DNA from: Paraburkholderia nodosa
Lineage (GTDB): Bacteria; Pseudomonadota; Gammaproteobacteria; Burkholderiales; Burkholderiaceae
NCBI RefSeq assembly: GCF_001718195.1
Contig: NZ_MCNV01000001.1
Span: forward strand, 682,001-746,000
Reading direction: 5' to 3'
DNA: 64,000 nt
Shown here piece by piece: positions 9,194 to 17,517 of the stretch. Numbering within the stretch: position 1 is the stretch's first letter; each line of letters opens with the position of its first letter. The translations under genes were made by a program, and so were the position numbers. Below the pieces are notes generated by a model that had not been told where the DNA came from, searched no databases, and saw nothing but the letters and a program-made list of their open reading frames with translations.

Positions 9194-9637
9194 TCAGCGC
9201 GCGGACTTCGACAGCCGGTGGCCGAGGCCGAGGTTCGAGACGATCTGCCAGGTATAGACGCGCGAATAGTGCACGCCGAACTGGCGGCCGATCAGCTCGC
9301 GCACGCGGCTGTTGGTCCACGCATCGCTCGCAAAGCCGTGCTCTCGCGCGGAGCCATGCAGGGCGCTCGCGATCCAGCCTAGCGCGGCCTGATCGAGCAC
9401 TGAAGGCCGGCCGCCCACGCTCATCTGCTGGAGCGCTGCCAGGCCGCCGTCCTCGACGATGGACTTGTAGCGCCTCACCGTCTGGGCGGAAAGGTGGAGT
9501 GAGTCGGCGACGCTATTCACGGTCGCGCCTTCCATCAACATCTGGCCGGCGGCCATTCTTCTCGCGACGCTCGGCAGGTTCTCGGTTCGGGTAAGCATGT
9601 GTTCACTCGTCGACGAAAGATTCCGGACACGCGGCAT
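9194..9637 (-). CDS. Stand-alone helix-turn-helix protein related to the N-terminus of IS630-type transposases
   Basis: This 147-residue protein (134 if it starts at the second Met, 9598) has two DNA-binding modules like the front part of IS630/Tc1-mariner transposases: NSVADSLHLSAQTVRRYKSIV (helix-turn-helix), a GGRPSVLD linker, then a second winged-helix region with NSRVRELIGRQFGVHYSRVYTW. No catalytic DDE domain follows on any frame, and no inverted repeats were found around it. It may be a domesticated regulator or the remnant of an element. Neither start has a good ribosome site. Confidence 0.65.
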   Translation of the reverse strand: MPRVRNLSSTSEHMLTRTENLPSVARRMAAGQMLMEGATVNSVADSLHLSAQTVRRYKSIVEDGGLAALQQMSVGGRPSVLDQAALGWIASALHGSAREHGFASDAWTNSRVRELIGRQFGVHYSRVYTWQIVSNLGLGHRLSKSAR

Positions 9638-10402
9638 TGCGGATGTGCCGCTCCTGTAACCCTTCCTGCAAGCGGGTCTTGTCGCTTGCCATGGACCCGG
9701 CGCCGGTGCGGTGACGCGGGGGTCATGACGGACGGCGAAATCGACGCCCGGTGAAGGGCGCTTGTTGCGAAACGCCTCGGTGTTCCGCAGCGGATATTAA
9801 TAATTGTTTTTGTAGGGAATGTGTATAGCTAGCGGAAAAATAGTCTGCTTGACTTGTGGATAATCCTGAACTAATGGAAAAAACAACCGACTCGCGTGTG
9901 TCAACAATGGGTGCCGCCATTTCGCACGGACTCCGCAATGCGAAGTTTGCTCCCATTGCAGCCAGTTAACCTGACTTAATTGCTCAAACATTGGAAAGCA
10001 ACACTTTTCCTTGTTTTGTATGACTAAATCGGTATTCAGCATATATTGAGTTGAAACGGTTTTATCCAAAATGAATTAATAGCGACGATCGCACCTTTAG
10101 ATGTTTGTTAGCGTTTTTGAGGTGCGCGGCAAAAAATGGCATGGTCCAGCGCGGGTGATGACGGCTATGGGGCAATTTCAGGGAGTGATTTCGCTTTTTT
10201 GTGCAGAATGGTTTTCGCAAACATTTCGAATCGATTGCAATGCAGATTGGATTCGAATGAACGAATGCAGAATGCCGGATTCGCCGCGCAGCGTATCGCG
10301 TGGCGAAACGGGTCCCTGAATCCCTCGGGCCGCCAAATGCGTCCGTGCGTTTCGTCAAACGACGCGCGGCCTGGGCGGCGGCCCGCTTTCTGGCCGCTGC
10401 GG
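9638..10402. other. AT-rich gene-free stretch
   Basis: From about 9780 to 10300 the sequence is clearly richer in A/T than anything else nearby, with runs such as TTAATAATTGTTTTTG. The short open frames on the minus strand here have codon use unlike the rest of the window and no recognisable similarity. The stretch may hold a promoter for the gene at 10403 and could be foreign DNA left beside the transposase-like gene. Confidence 0.5.
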
Positions 10403-10801
10403 ATGAACCAAGAACTCGACGAAAAGGTAGGTCGTTTGTTGCGCCGCGCTGCGAGCCGGCGCTCGCTCGTGCCGTACGGTGCGTTTCATGCCCTGTTCGC
10501 GGGCGACGTGCCGTTGCGGGTGCGTTACGAAAAGCTCGAGGCGGCCGCGGCCGCGTTGTGCGCGCCGCACGAGGCCGACTATGCCTCGCTGCTCTCGACC
10601 GATTCGGGCCTGCCCGGCCCGGACTTCTATACGCGCTTCAAGCGCTTGCATACCGAGCGCTATTACGAAACGCTCGGCGCGGACCGGCACCGCATGCTGC
10701 GGCTTGCCGAAAAGCGCCAGCTCGCCAACGAGGAACGTGAGCGTGTGTATGCCCATTACCTGCGCTGTGCGGCGGAAGAAGCCTGCATGAACAGCGCTTG
10801 A
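10403..10801 (+). CDS. Hypothetical protein
   Basis: I do not recognise this 132-residue protein. It is soluble, rich in Arg and Ala, probably all-helical, and has no signal sequence or clear motif. Codon use fits the host in this part. The same frame stays open back to 10136, but that part runs through the AT-rich stretch and looks non-coding, so the Met at 10403 is preferred; the ribosome site is poor. Confidence 0.55.
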   Translation: MNQELDEKVGRLLRRAASRRSLVPYGAFHALFAGDVPLRVRYEKLEAAAAALCAPHEADYASLLSTDSGLPGPDFYTRFKRLHTERYYETLGADRHRMLRLAEKRQLANEERERVYAHYLRCAAEEACMNSA

Positions 10802-10859
10802 TGCGTGCGAGCGGCGCCATGCCGCTCTCTTGCATTCACGATCCACACAAGGAGGCTTC

Positions 10860-11474
10860 ATGTCCACGCGCTACCATTCGTCCGCGCCGCTGCTCGGCGC
10901 CATACTCGTGCTTGCCCTCGGCGTGTCGCCGCATGTACCGCTGTTTGCGCAGACGGCGTCCGATGCCGCGCCCGGGAGTGCGCCCAACGCGGCGCTGCAG
11001 ATCGGCGAGGTGCAGACCACGGCGACCGTCGTGAGCATCGACGCGGCCACCAACTCGGTCACGCTGCGTGGCGCGCGCCGCAACCTGGTGACGGTCGCCG
11101 TCGATCCCGCAGTCGGCGATGTGAGCAAGCTCAAGCCCGGCGATCATGTGAACATCCTCTACAAGGAGGCGTTGCTGCTGCGTGCCGAAAAGCTGGCTAC
11201 GAGGGGCATCCGCTCGCGCGTCGATACGGTCGCGACCACGCCCGCTTCCGGTGGCATGACGGCGACGGCGCGTAGCGTGCAGGTGATCGCGACGGTGGAG
11301 AAGATCGACCGCAAGAGCCGCAAGGTCGCGCTGCGCGGACCGAACCGCACGGTCGTGGTGGTGGCGCCGCCGGACGTGCCGCTCGAATCGATCAAGGTGG
11401 GCGACAGCATTCGCGCCGACTACGTGGGCGCGACCGCCGTGCATGTCACGCGCGACGGCCAGAACCTGCAGTGA
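10860..11474 (+). CDS. Exported protein with two repeated beta-rich units
   Basis: This 204-residue protein has a signal peptide (about residues 1-32) and an excellent AAGGAGG ribosome site. The mature part contains two copies of a unit of about 47 residues, at 54-101 (starting TATVVSIDAATNSVTLRG) and 143-188 (IATVEKIDRKSRKVALRG), each ending in a GDxVxxxY-like segment. The pattern suggests a duplicated small beta-barrel in the periplasm. The function is unknown. Confidence 0.75.
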   Translation: MSTRYHSSAPLLGAILVLALGVSPHVPLFAQTASDAAPGSAPNAALQIGEVQTTATVVSIDAATNSVTLRGARRNLVTVAVDPAVGDVSKLKPGDHVNILYKEALLLRAEKLATRGIRSRVDTVATTPASGGMTATARSVQVIATVEKIDRKSRKVALRGPNRTVVVVAPPDVPLESIKVGDSIRADYVGATAVHVTRDGQNLQ

Positions 11475-11498
11475 GGCAGCGACGCCGGGCGGCGTGCG

Positions 11499-11744
11499 TT
11501 AGTCGGCGCGATTGCGGTCGCGCACGAGGATCGACACGTAGATCGCCGTGCAGACGATGATGACGGCCACGCCGGCAATCACCTTCCGGTGGTCGAAGTT
11601 GATGAGGCCGACCACCGCGATGGCGATGCCGGCGGCAGAGCCGAGCGTGCCCATTGCGGCCACGAAAATGCGCACCTTGCTCCAGACGCGATGGCGCCGC
11701 TCGGGACCTGCGCCTTCCATAAACCGATGCAGTCGATCAAACAT
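11499..11744 (-). CDS. Small two-helix membrane protein
   Basis: This 81-residue protein has a charged N-terminus (MFDRLHRFMEGAGPERRHR) followed by two hydrophobic segments at about 28-47 and 55-74 and a basic end. It is a likely inner-membrane hairpin of unknown role. It converges with the exported protein gene upstream, leaving 24 bases between the stops. Confidence 0.6.
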   Translation of the reverse strand: MFDRLHRFMEGAGPERRHRVWSKVRIFVAAMGTLGSAAGIAIAVVGLINFDHRKVIAGVAVIIVCTAIYVSILVRDRNRAD

Positions 11745-12064
11745 GGCGGCTCTTCCGGGTTGGGTAGAAGACGGTCATGCGGGCGCGAATGACTGCGCGG
11801 CGCGGACCAGATCAAGTATAGCCAGCCGATTATTACGCGTTCTTTCCATTGCCTGCGCGCTCACGCGCCGGAATTCCCGATCGTTTTTTGCGCGCGTTTA
11901 AGTTTGTCTTAATTTTGGCTCGCCATGATGGAGCGGTCGGGTCGATTCGATAGTTCGATTCGCGGTTGTTCTTCACGTCCCCTGTTGGCCGCCGATTCAC
12001 TCGGCGGCCTTTTTTTTCGTCTGCTGTCGACGTTTGCTAGCGTCGATCACGGCGTATTCAAGCC
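11745..12064. other. Intergenic stretch holding an orphan plus-strand terminator
   Basis: No protein gene is visible in these 320 bases. The left part should hold the promoter of the minus-strand gene at 11744 (TATACT-like box on the minus strand near 11816-11821). The right end has a strong plus-strand terminator with no plus-strand coding gene feeding it. Confidence 0.5.
11987..12017 (+). terminator. Intrinsic terminator without an upstream coding gene
   Basis: Stem GGCCGCCGA (11987-11995), loop TTCAC, stem TCGGCGGCC (12001-12009), then eight T (12010-12017). The T run gives it plus-strand direction. The nearest plus-strand gene ends 510 bases away and the genes on both sides are on the minus strand, so an unannotated transcript may end here. 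Confidence 0.8.
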
Positions 12065-13507
12065 TTATTTGTGATTCGTCGCGAGGGCGCCCGCGCTGTT
12101 TGCACCGCCAAAGAGCTGTGTCAGATATTGCTGGTTGTTGTTCATGATCGACATGAGGTTATTGAGCGCGGTGAACTGGCGGTTGAATTTCGCCGTGAGC
12201 TGGGTTGCGCGCACATCGAGCATCGACGACTGCTTTTTGATGTCGTCGAGTTCCTTGTTGATGGCCGTGCTGCGCCGCTCGATGATGCCGCTCGACTGCA
12301 CGTAAGGCGTAATGGCGCTGTTGAGCTTCGTGGTCAGGCCGCCGCTGCCGAACAGCGCCGCAATCGCACTGTTGCCCGGTTGCAGCGCCTTCTTGAACGT
12401 CTCGTCGTCGATCTCGAGCTTCCCGCTCTTGTCGAGCTTGATGCCGATCTCGCCCAGCGAATGGGTCACGCCGTCGCTGCCCTTCACGCCCGCCGAAACG
12501 AGCGCCGGCAGACTCGCCGCGAGGGTGCGCGCGATCGAGTCGCCGAGCAGCGCGCCTGCTTGCGCGCTCGTCGAACCGGTTGCGGCCGTATAGGAGGTCA
12601 GCCCGTTCAGGGCATCGACGTAACTGTTGTACGCCTTCACGAAGTCGCGGATGGATGTGCCCGTCGCTTCGGTGTCGGGAGCGACGGTGAGCGTTTGCTT
12701 CGTGCCCACCGAGGCGCTTGCAAGCTTGATCGTGATGTCGCTTACCACGCCCTCGAGCGTGTTGCTCGCACTCGTGACGCGCGTGCCGTCGATGCGCAGT
12801 TCGGCGTCGCCGGCTGCCTCGACTTCGCGCATCTGCGAGGAAGCGAGCCGCGTGTCGACGCCCGCGCCCGCCTGCACGTCGATCGCGTTGGCCGCGCCGG
12901 TCTTGTTCGCGGTCAGCACGAGGTGCTGGCCGTCGGCGCCGTTGACGATCGACGCCGTGACGCCTGGGTTGTCCTTCGCCCGGTTGATCGCCGCGACGAC
13001 GTCGGTGAGCTTGTTGCTGCCCGCAGCGATCGTCAGATGCATGGACTTGCCGCCCATCGCGATGTCGAGGCTGCCTTCCCCGAGCGTCTCGCCCGTGTCG
13101 AAGCTGTCCGAGGCGAGCTTATGCGCTGTCGCGAGGCGATCGACTTCGACCGTGAAGCTGCTCGCCACGGCGTCCTTGCCGGCCACCGCGCTCAAGCCCT
13201 TGTCCTTCTCGCTCGTCGTGACGGTGAAGCGCTGCAGCGCGGCGCCATCCTTGAACGGCTCGAGTGCGGTCTGGAGCGAAGCGAGCGCCGACTTCAGCGT
13301 GCCGAGCGCCGATAGCGTCGTGTTGCTGGCGGTCTGCTTCGCACTGAGGATGGCGCTCGGCCCCGCGATCTTCGCGTTGACGAGCGCCTTGACGAGCTGG
13401 TTGACGTCAAGTGCGGAGTTGGTCGCGCCGCTGATGATCGACTGGGCGGCGTCGCTCAGCGCGCTGTTCGCGCTGGCGGTCGTGGTGTTCGTGATCGTGC
13501 TTGCCAT
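12065..13507 (-). CDS. fliD: FliD, flagellar filament cap protein
   Basis: This 480-residue protein is hook-associated protein 2, the cap at the tip of the growing flagellar filament. It has the FliD_N region at about 30-130, a central variable region, and FliD_C at about 235-460 with a terminal coiled-coil (ERRSTAINKELDDI) and an asparagine-rich tail near IMNNNQQYLTQLF. No flagellin, fliS or fliT gene is next to it, which is unusual. The gene has a FliA-type promoter just upstream. Confidence 0.92.
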   Translation of the reverse strand: MASTITNTTTASANSALSDAAQSIISGATNSALDVNQLVKALVNAKIAGPSAILSAKQTASNTTLSALGTLKSALASLQTALEPFKDGAALQRFTVTTSEKDKGLSAVAGKDAVASSFTVEVDRLATAHKLASDSFDTGETLGEGSLDIAMGGKSMHLTIAAGSNKLTDVVAAINRAKDNPGVTASIVNGADGQHLVLTANKTGAANAIDVQAGAGVDTRLASSQMREVEAAGDAELRIDGTRVTSASNTLEGVVSDITIKLASASVGTKQTLTVAPDTEATGTSIRDFVKAYNSYVDALNGLTSYTAATGSTSAQAGALLGDSIARTLAASLPALVSAGVKGSDGVTHSLGEIGIKLDKSGKLEIDDETFKKALQPGNSAIAALFGSGGLTTKLNSAITPYVQSSGIIERRSTAINKELDDIKKQSSMLDVRATQLTAKFNRQFTALNNLMSIMNNNQQYLTQLFGGANSAGALATNHK

Positions 13508-13572
13508 GAAAGAAGTCCGTTCGTTCTGGTGCGTCGAGTCGACGGAACGCGCGAATGCGCGGCCATGCTTTC

Positions 13573-13599
13573 ATTACGGCAAGCTTTCATGAAACTTTA
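13573..13599 (-). promoter_or_regulatory. FliA (sigma-28) promoter of fliD
   Basis: Read on the minus strand, TAAAGTTT (13592-13599) and GCCGTAAT (13573-13580) are separated by exactly 11 bases. The sigma-28 consensus is TAAAGTTT-N11-GCCGATAA, so the -35 box is perfect and the -10 box near-perfect. The predicted transcription start is about 60 bases before the fliD ATG. Confidence 0.8.
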
Positions 13600-13664
13600 T
13601 GAAAGAAATGAAAAGATTTTGAAAAGTGCGCGATCGGCATTGCGGCGGCAGCCAGCCGCCCGCC

Positions 13665-14258
13665 TCAGACGGGCTCGGGGAAGCCCGAGCGGCCTTGCGT
13701 GAGATCGGTGAGCGTGGTGCGCGCGGCGTCCACGGCGGTGGCGGGCAACTGGATCGTGAGGCGGACCGTCATGGTGTACTGGCTTTCCACGAGCGTGAAC
13801 TGCTCCTGGTCGATCCAGTGGCGCACGCGGGTTTCGTCGGGATAGCCGAGTTCGACGGTGAGGCGCGCCTGCGCAATGCGCTCGACGCGCTCGGCCCCCT
13901 GCAGGGCGCTGGCAATGGCGTCGGTATAGGCGCGCACGAGGCCGCCCGCGCCGAGCTTCACGCCGCCGTAATAGCGCACCACGGCGGCGAGTACGCCGTC
14001 CAGGTCGTGATGGCGCAGCACTTCGAGGATCGGGCGGCCGGCGGTGCCGGAGGGTTCGCCATCGTCGGACATGCCGGACTGGCCGCCCGCAAGCAGCGCC
14101 CAGCAAACGTGCGTGGCGGTGGGGTGTTCGTCGCGCAGACGGCGGATTTCGGCCATGGCCGCTTCGCGGTCGGCAACGGGAATGGCGTGCGCGATGAAGC
14201 GGCTCTTGCGGACATCGAGTGCCGCGGTGACGGGATGGGCGAGGGTGAAAGTTGGCAC
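13665..14258 (-). CDS. yigZ: YigZ/IMPACT family protein
   Basis: This 197-residue protein belongs to the YigZ branch of the IMPACT family. The signature DDGEPSGTAGRPIL lies at about residues 65-78, followed by VRYYGGVKLGAGGLVRAY; the smaller C-terminal domain has the ferredoxin-like fold typical of these proteins. Eukaryotic IMPACT binds Gcn1; the bacterial role is not settled, though a link to translation or nucleic acid binding has been proposed. It is a single gene with no operon partner. Confidence 0.9.
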   Translation of the reverse strand: MPTFTLAHPVTAALDVRKSRFIAHAIPVADREAAMAEIRRLRDEHPTATHVCWALLAGGQSGMSDDGEPSGTAGRPILEVLRHHDLDGVLAAVVRYYGGVKLGAGGLVRAYTDAIASALQGAERVERIAQARLTVELGYPDETRVRHWIDQEQFTLVESQYTMTVRLTIQLPATAVDAARTTLTDLTQGRSGFPEPV

Positions 14259-14532
14259 AAGCGGGGTGGCACTGCTGGCGAAACCCCCATGTTAACCGAT
14301 GCTCATGGGCCGGCTTTCGACGTCCGTCCCCATATCTTGCCAATTTGCGTAATGGTTCTTTGCGCCGGATGCTAGTGACGCCCCGGCCTTCAGCCCGGAT
14401 AATGCACGGCATGACGGATCTAGCTCTGGCTGGAGCGAAGCCGAACTCCTCATTCGGTGATCCGTCATCGTTCCTTCTCTCGCGGCGCCGCTGCATGTCC
14501 CGGCAGACGCGATTCTCCAAAGCACAGAAGCC

Positions 14533-14568
14533 AAAAAAATCCCCGGTCGGACTGTGTCACGACCGGGG
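14533..14568 (-). terminator. Minus-strand intrinsic terminator (distal)
   Basis: Arms CCCCGGTCG (14541-14549) and CGACCGGGG (14560-14568) form a 9-base-pair stem with a 10-base loop. On the minus strand the stem is followed by A and then seven T (14533-14539). Confidence 0.75.
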
Positions 14569-14692
14569 GTCACAAGGCTCGCCTGTTCTCAAGAGGCAAT
14601 CCCACCTTACGTCCGCAAAATTGCGGCCGCAATCGGAAAAAAAACCTGGTGCGCGTGACACCCAAAGGGCGCTAGTGTTCTCATTCGCGCGC

Positions 14693-14720
14693 AAAAAAAT
14701 CCCGGCCATCGCTGGCCGGG
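14693..14720 (-). terminator. Minus-strand intrinsic terminator (proximal)
   Basis: Arms CCCGGCCA (14701-14708) and TGGCCGGG (14713-14720) enclose a 4-base loop. On the minus strand A and seven T follow (14693-14699). It lies 340 bases past the stop of the minus-strand gene at 15060. Confidence 0.78.
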
Positions 14721-14962
14721 CAATGAGAATACACCGTGCGCTCCGGGGAACGAAACGCCCATCAACGTTACCCGCGCGCCGTGCGGCCGGCAACACTTCC
14801 GCATTACCTGCAATTACTGACATCTGCCTTTCCGGCCGCAGCCGGCGCGCGGCACGGCAGGCCGGATACGCCGTGTGGCGGGCATCGTGCTCACATTGTT
14901 ACGCATGCCGAACGATATCCATGCGCTCGCACGCGCGTGCTGAAGTAAGGCGCCGAAATGCG

Positions 14963-14999
14963 CCGAGGCCGGTCTCCCTTGAGGGAAGACCGGCCTCGG
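14963..14999. terminator. Long GC-rich hairpin after the His-rich protein gene
   Basis: CCGAGGCCGGTCT (14963-14975) pairs with AGACCGGCCTCGG (14987-14999), a 13-base-pair stem. No T run follows on either strand, so it may protect the 3' end of the mRNA of the gene at 15060 rather than act as a classical terminator. Confidence 0.5.
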
Positions 15000-15059
15000 T
15001 GTGCCGCTTCAGGGGCCTCCACAGAGGGCGGCCCCTGGATCACGCGCGCATCACGCGCA

Positions 15060-15377
15060 TCAGTAACGCGGCGGGGGCGGCGGACGATGGTCGTCCTCGC
15101 GGTAGCGCGGGGGACCCGGATCGTGCGGGTGATGGTGCATCCACTCGTCGTGTTCCCAATAGCGGTGGCCGTCGTAATAACGGTTCTCGTGCCAGCCGAT
15201 CGAGACGTGCGCGTCCACCGGCATCATGTGCGGTTGACCGTATTGCGGCGCCGATTCGGCACGCAGCCCATACGGTGCGGATTGAGCGAAGGCGCTCGAT
15301 GCGCCCATCAATGCGCCGCCGGCGATCAGTGCTGCGGCGATGGCGCGGGCGGGGGTCTTCCAGCTCTTCGTGTTCAT
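15060..15377 (-). CDS. Small exported His/Pro-rich protein
   Basis: This 105-residue protein has a clear signal peptide ending in SSAFAQ (about residue 32). The mature part is rich in His, Tyr, Asp and Pro (WEHDEWMHHHPHDPGPP) and ends in a proline run, a composition that could bind metal ions. A GAGGTAA ribosome-site-like sequence precedes the ATG. The function is unknown. Confidence 0.75.
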   Translation of the reverse strand: MNTKSWKTPARAIAAALIAGGALMGASSAFAQSAPYGLRAESAPQYGQPHMMPVDAHVSIGWHENRYYDGHRYWEHDEWMHHHPHDPGPPRYREDDHRPPPPPRY

Positions 15378-15688
15378 GAGTTACCTCCTCGTTGGTTGCG
15401 TCGTCAGTCACGCGGCATCGGGATGCCTTTGTGTTGCGACCACGGTTCAAAGCTTATCGGCCCGAAGCGGAGGAAAACGTGACCACTTGTAAGCTTTCGT
15501 TTCATACGATTCTTCATGCGAGAAAGGCTGCTTTGACAGTTGAGCCTTGATGCAGAAAGGATTAAGCGACGCACCTGACAATCGCGACCGAGCCACAGGG
15601 GGGCGGGGTGTCAACTGACGTTACATTCAGGCCGCGCGGGCCGCCTGAATGCGTCACGTCTACCGGCCAGCAGGCCCCGATGTCGTTC
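15378..15688. other. Intergenic stretch of about 310 bases
   Basis: The left part should contain the promoter of the minus-strand gene at 15377. The right part carries the palindrome CATTCAGG (15624-15631) / CCTGAATG (15644-15651) with a GC-rich middle, 38 bases past the stop of the acyl-CoA synthetase gene, where it may act as a 3' hairpin. I see no gene here. Confidence 0.45.
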
Positions 15689-17359
15689 TTACCGAGGTGT
15701 TTTCGGCGCGGGTGTTGCACCAGCCACGTCGATCGCGCTTTGCGAACCTAGTTGTGCGCGCAACTCATATTTCTGGATCTTGCCCGTGGCCGTGCGGGGC
15801 AGTTCGCCGAATCGCACGGCGCGCGGCACCTTGAAGTGCGCGAGAAAGAGCCGGCAGTGCGCGATGATTTCCTCGGCCGTGGCGCTCGCGCCGGGCCGCA
15901 GTTCGACGAACGCGCAAGGCACTTCGCCCCACTTCGGGTCGGGCATCGCCACGACGGCGGCGAGCGCCACTGCCGGATGGCGATACAGCGTGTCTTCCAC
16001 CTCGATGCTCGAAATGTTCTCGCCGCCCGAGATGATGATGTCCTTGCTGCGGTCGGTAATGCGCACGTAGCCGTCGGGCGTCATCACGCCGAGGTCGCCC
16101 GTGTGGAACCAGCCGCCGCGGAACGCTTCTTCCGTCGCGCGCTCGTTCTTCAAATAGCCCTTCATGCAGATGTTGCCGCGGAACATGATCTCGCCGAGCG
16201 TTTCGCCGTCGGCGGGTACGGGCTCCATCGTCTGCGCATTGCGCACGCTGACGCCGCTTTGGAGGTGATAGCGCACGCCCTGGCGTGCGGCGAGGCGCGC
16301 CTGCTCCTCGTCGGGCAGCGTCTGCCAGCCCGCCTGCACCGCGCACACGGCAGCGGGGCCGTACACCTCGGTCAGACCATAGACATGCGTGAGTTCGATG
16401 CCGATCGCCTTCATCTTCGCGATCACGGCCGGCGCGGGCGGCGCGCCTGCCACCATCGTGCACACCGTGTGAGCGATGCCTTCGCGGTACTCTGCGGGTG
16501 CGTCGGCGAGCGCGCCCTGCACGATGGGCGCGCCGCAATAGTGCGTGACGCGCTCGCTGCGAATGAGGTCGAACACGAGCTTCGCGTCGAACTTGCGCAG
16601 GCACACGTTCACGCCCGCGCGCGCGGCGACGGTCCACGCAAAGCACCAGCCGTTGCAATGAAAGAGCGGCAGCGTCCAGAGATACACGGCGTGCTTGGGC
16701 ATGTCCCATTCGAGGATATTGCTCACCGCGTTGAGATACGCGCCGCGATGGTGATAGACCACGCCCTTGGGGTCGCCCGTCGTGCCCGACGTGTAATTCA
16801 GCGCAATGGCGTCCCATTCGTTGCGCGGCGGCTCCCAGGCGAACTCGGGATCGCCTTGCTCGAGGAACGCCTCGTAGTCGGTGGCGCGCGGGAAGTACTC
16901 GGGGTCCGCGGGCGCGATGTCGGCCACGCTGATGATCCTGAGGTTGGGGAATTCGAGCGCCGCGCGCTGCGCGAGCGCCGCGAATTCGGTATCGACGATC
17001 AACGCCTTCGCTTCGCCATGGCGCAGCATGAACAGCATGGTTGCGACATCGAGTCGCGTGTTGAGCGTGTTGAGCACCGCGCCGAGCATGGGCACGCCGA
17101 AGTGCGCCTCGACCATCGCGGGGATGTTGGGCAGCAGCACCGCCACGGTGTCGCCGCGGCCGATGCCCGCCTGCCCGAGCGCGCTTGCGAGCCGCCGCGT
17201 GCGCGCATAGGTTTCGCGCCAGTTGCGGCGGACGTCGCCGTGGACCACAGCCAGGCGCTCGCCATAGACCTCAGCGGCGCGGGCGATGAAATCGACCGGC
17301 GTGAGCGGCACATAATTGGCTTCGCGTTGCGCGAGCCCTTCTTCGTAGGGGTGCAACAT
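15689..17359 (-). CDS. Acyl-CoA synthetase (AMP-forming)
   Basis: This 556-residue enzyme belongs to the ANL superfamily and should activate a carboxylic acid to its CoA thioester with ATP. The P-loop-like motif YTSGTTGDPKGV lies near residue 190, the A5 region HVYGLTEVYG near 330, the A8 hinge ITDRSKDIIISGGENIS near 430, and the catalytic lysine in ATGKIQKYEL near the C-terminus. It resembles the medium-chain or AlkK/DmdB-like branch; the substrate cannot be told. It diverges from a Crp-type regulator gene, which may control it. Confidence 0.9.
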   Translation of the reverse strand: MLHPYEEGLAQREANYVPLTPVDFIARAAEVYGERLAVVHGDVRRNWRETYARTRRLASALGQAGIGRGDTVAVLLPNIPAMVEAHFGVPMLGAVLNTLNTRLDVATMLFMLRHGEAKALIVDTEFAALAQRAALEFPNLRIISVADIAPADPEYFPRATDYEAFLEQGDPEFAWEPPRNEWDAIALNYTSGTTGDPKGVVYHHRGAYLNAVSNILEWDMPKHAVYLWTLPLFHCNGWCFAWTVAARAGVNVCLRKFDAKLVFDLIRSERVTHYCGAPIVQGALADAPAEYREGIAHTVCTMVAGAPPAPAVIAKMKAIGIELTHVYGLTEVYGPAAVCAVQAGWQTLPDEEQARLAARQGVRYHLQSGVSVRNAQTMEPVPADGETLGEIMFRGNICMKGYLKNERATEEAFRGGWFHTGDLGVMTPDGYVRITDRSKDIIISGGENISSIEVEDTLYRHPAVALAAVVAMPDPKWGEVPCAFVELRPGASATAEEIIAHCRLFLAHFKVPRAVRFGELPRTATGKIQKYELRAQLGSQSAIDVAGATPAPKTPR

Positions 17360-17517
17360 GGCGGTGTCTCCGAACGGTTATTGGTGTGTCGATAGGATTC
17401 GCGCTACCGTAGCAGGGCCGCGCACGCCAGTCTGTCGCCGGCGCGACAGAGCGGGTCGCGACGCACGGTCCGCCCGACAAGATCGACCCAAAGATTGACC
17501 TAACCCAGGGAAGCGCG

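Larger units (their letters stand above)
14259..15059. other. 800-base gene-free stretch with stacked minus-strand terminators
   Basis: No convincing protein gene is present on either strand. The stretch holds two minus-strand intrinsic terminators (14533-14568 and 14693-14720), a minus-strand T8 run after a weak hairpin (14637-14662), and a long hairpin at 14963-14999. On the minus strand, GAGAACA followed by GCG and GCC occurs twice, at about 14668-14688 and 14580-14595. This is a candidate small-RNA locus. Confidence 0.5.

Noticed and set aside
9723..10069. Two short minus-strand frames in the AT-rich patch
   Set aside because: Codon use is unlike the host, there are no good ribosome sites, and the sequences match nothing.
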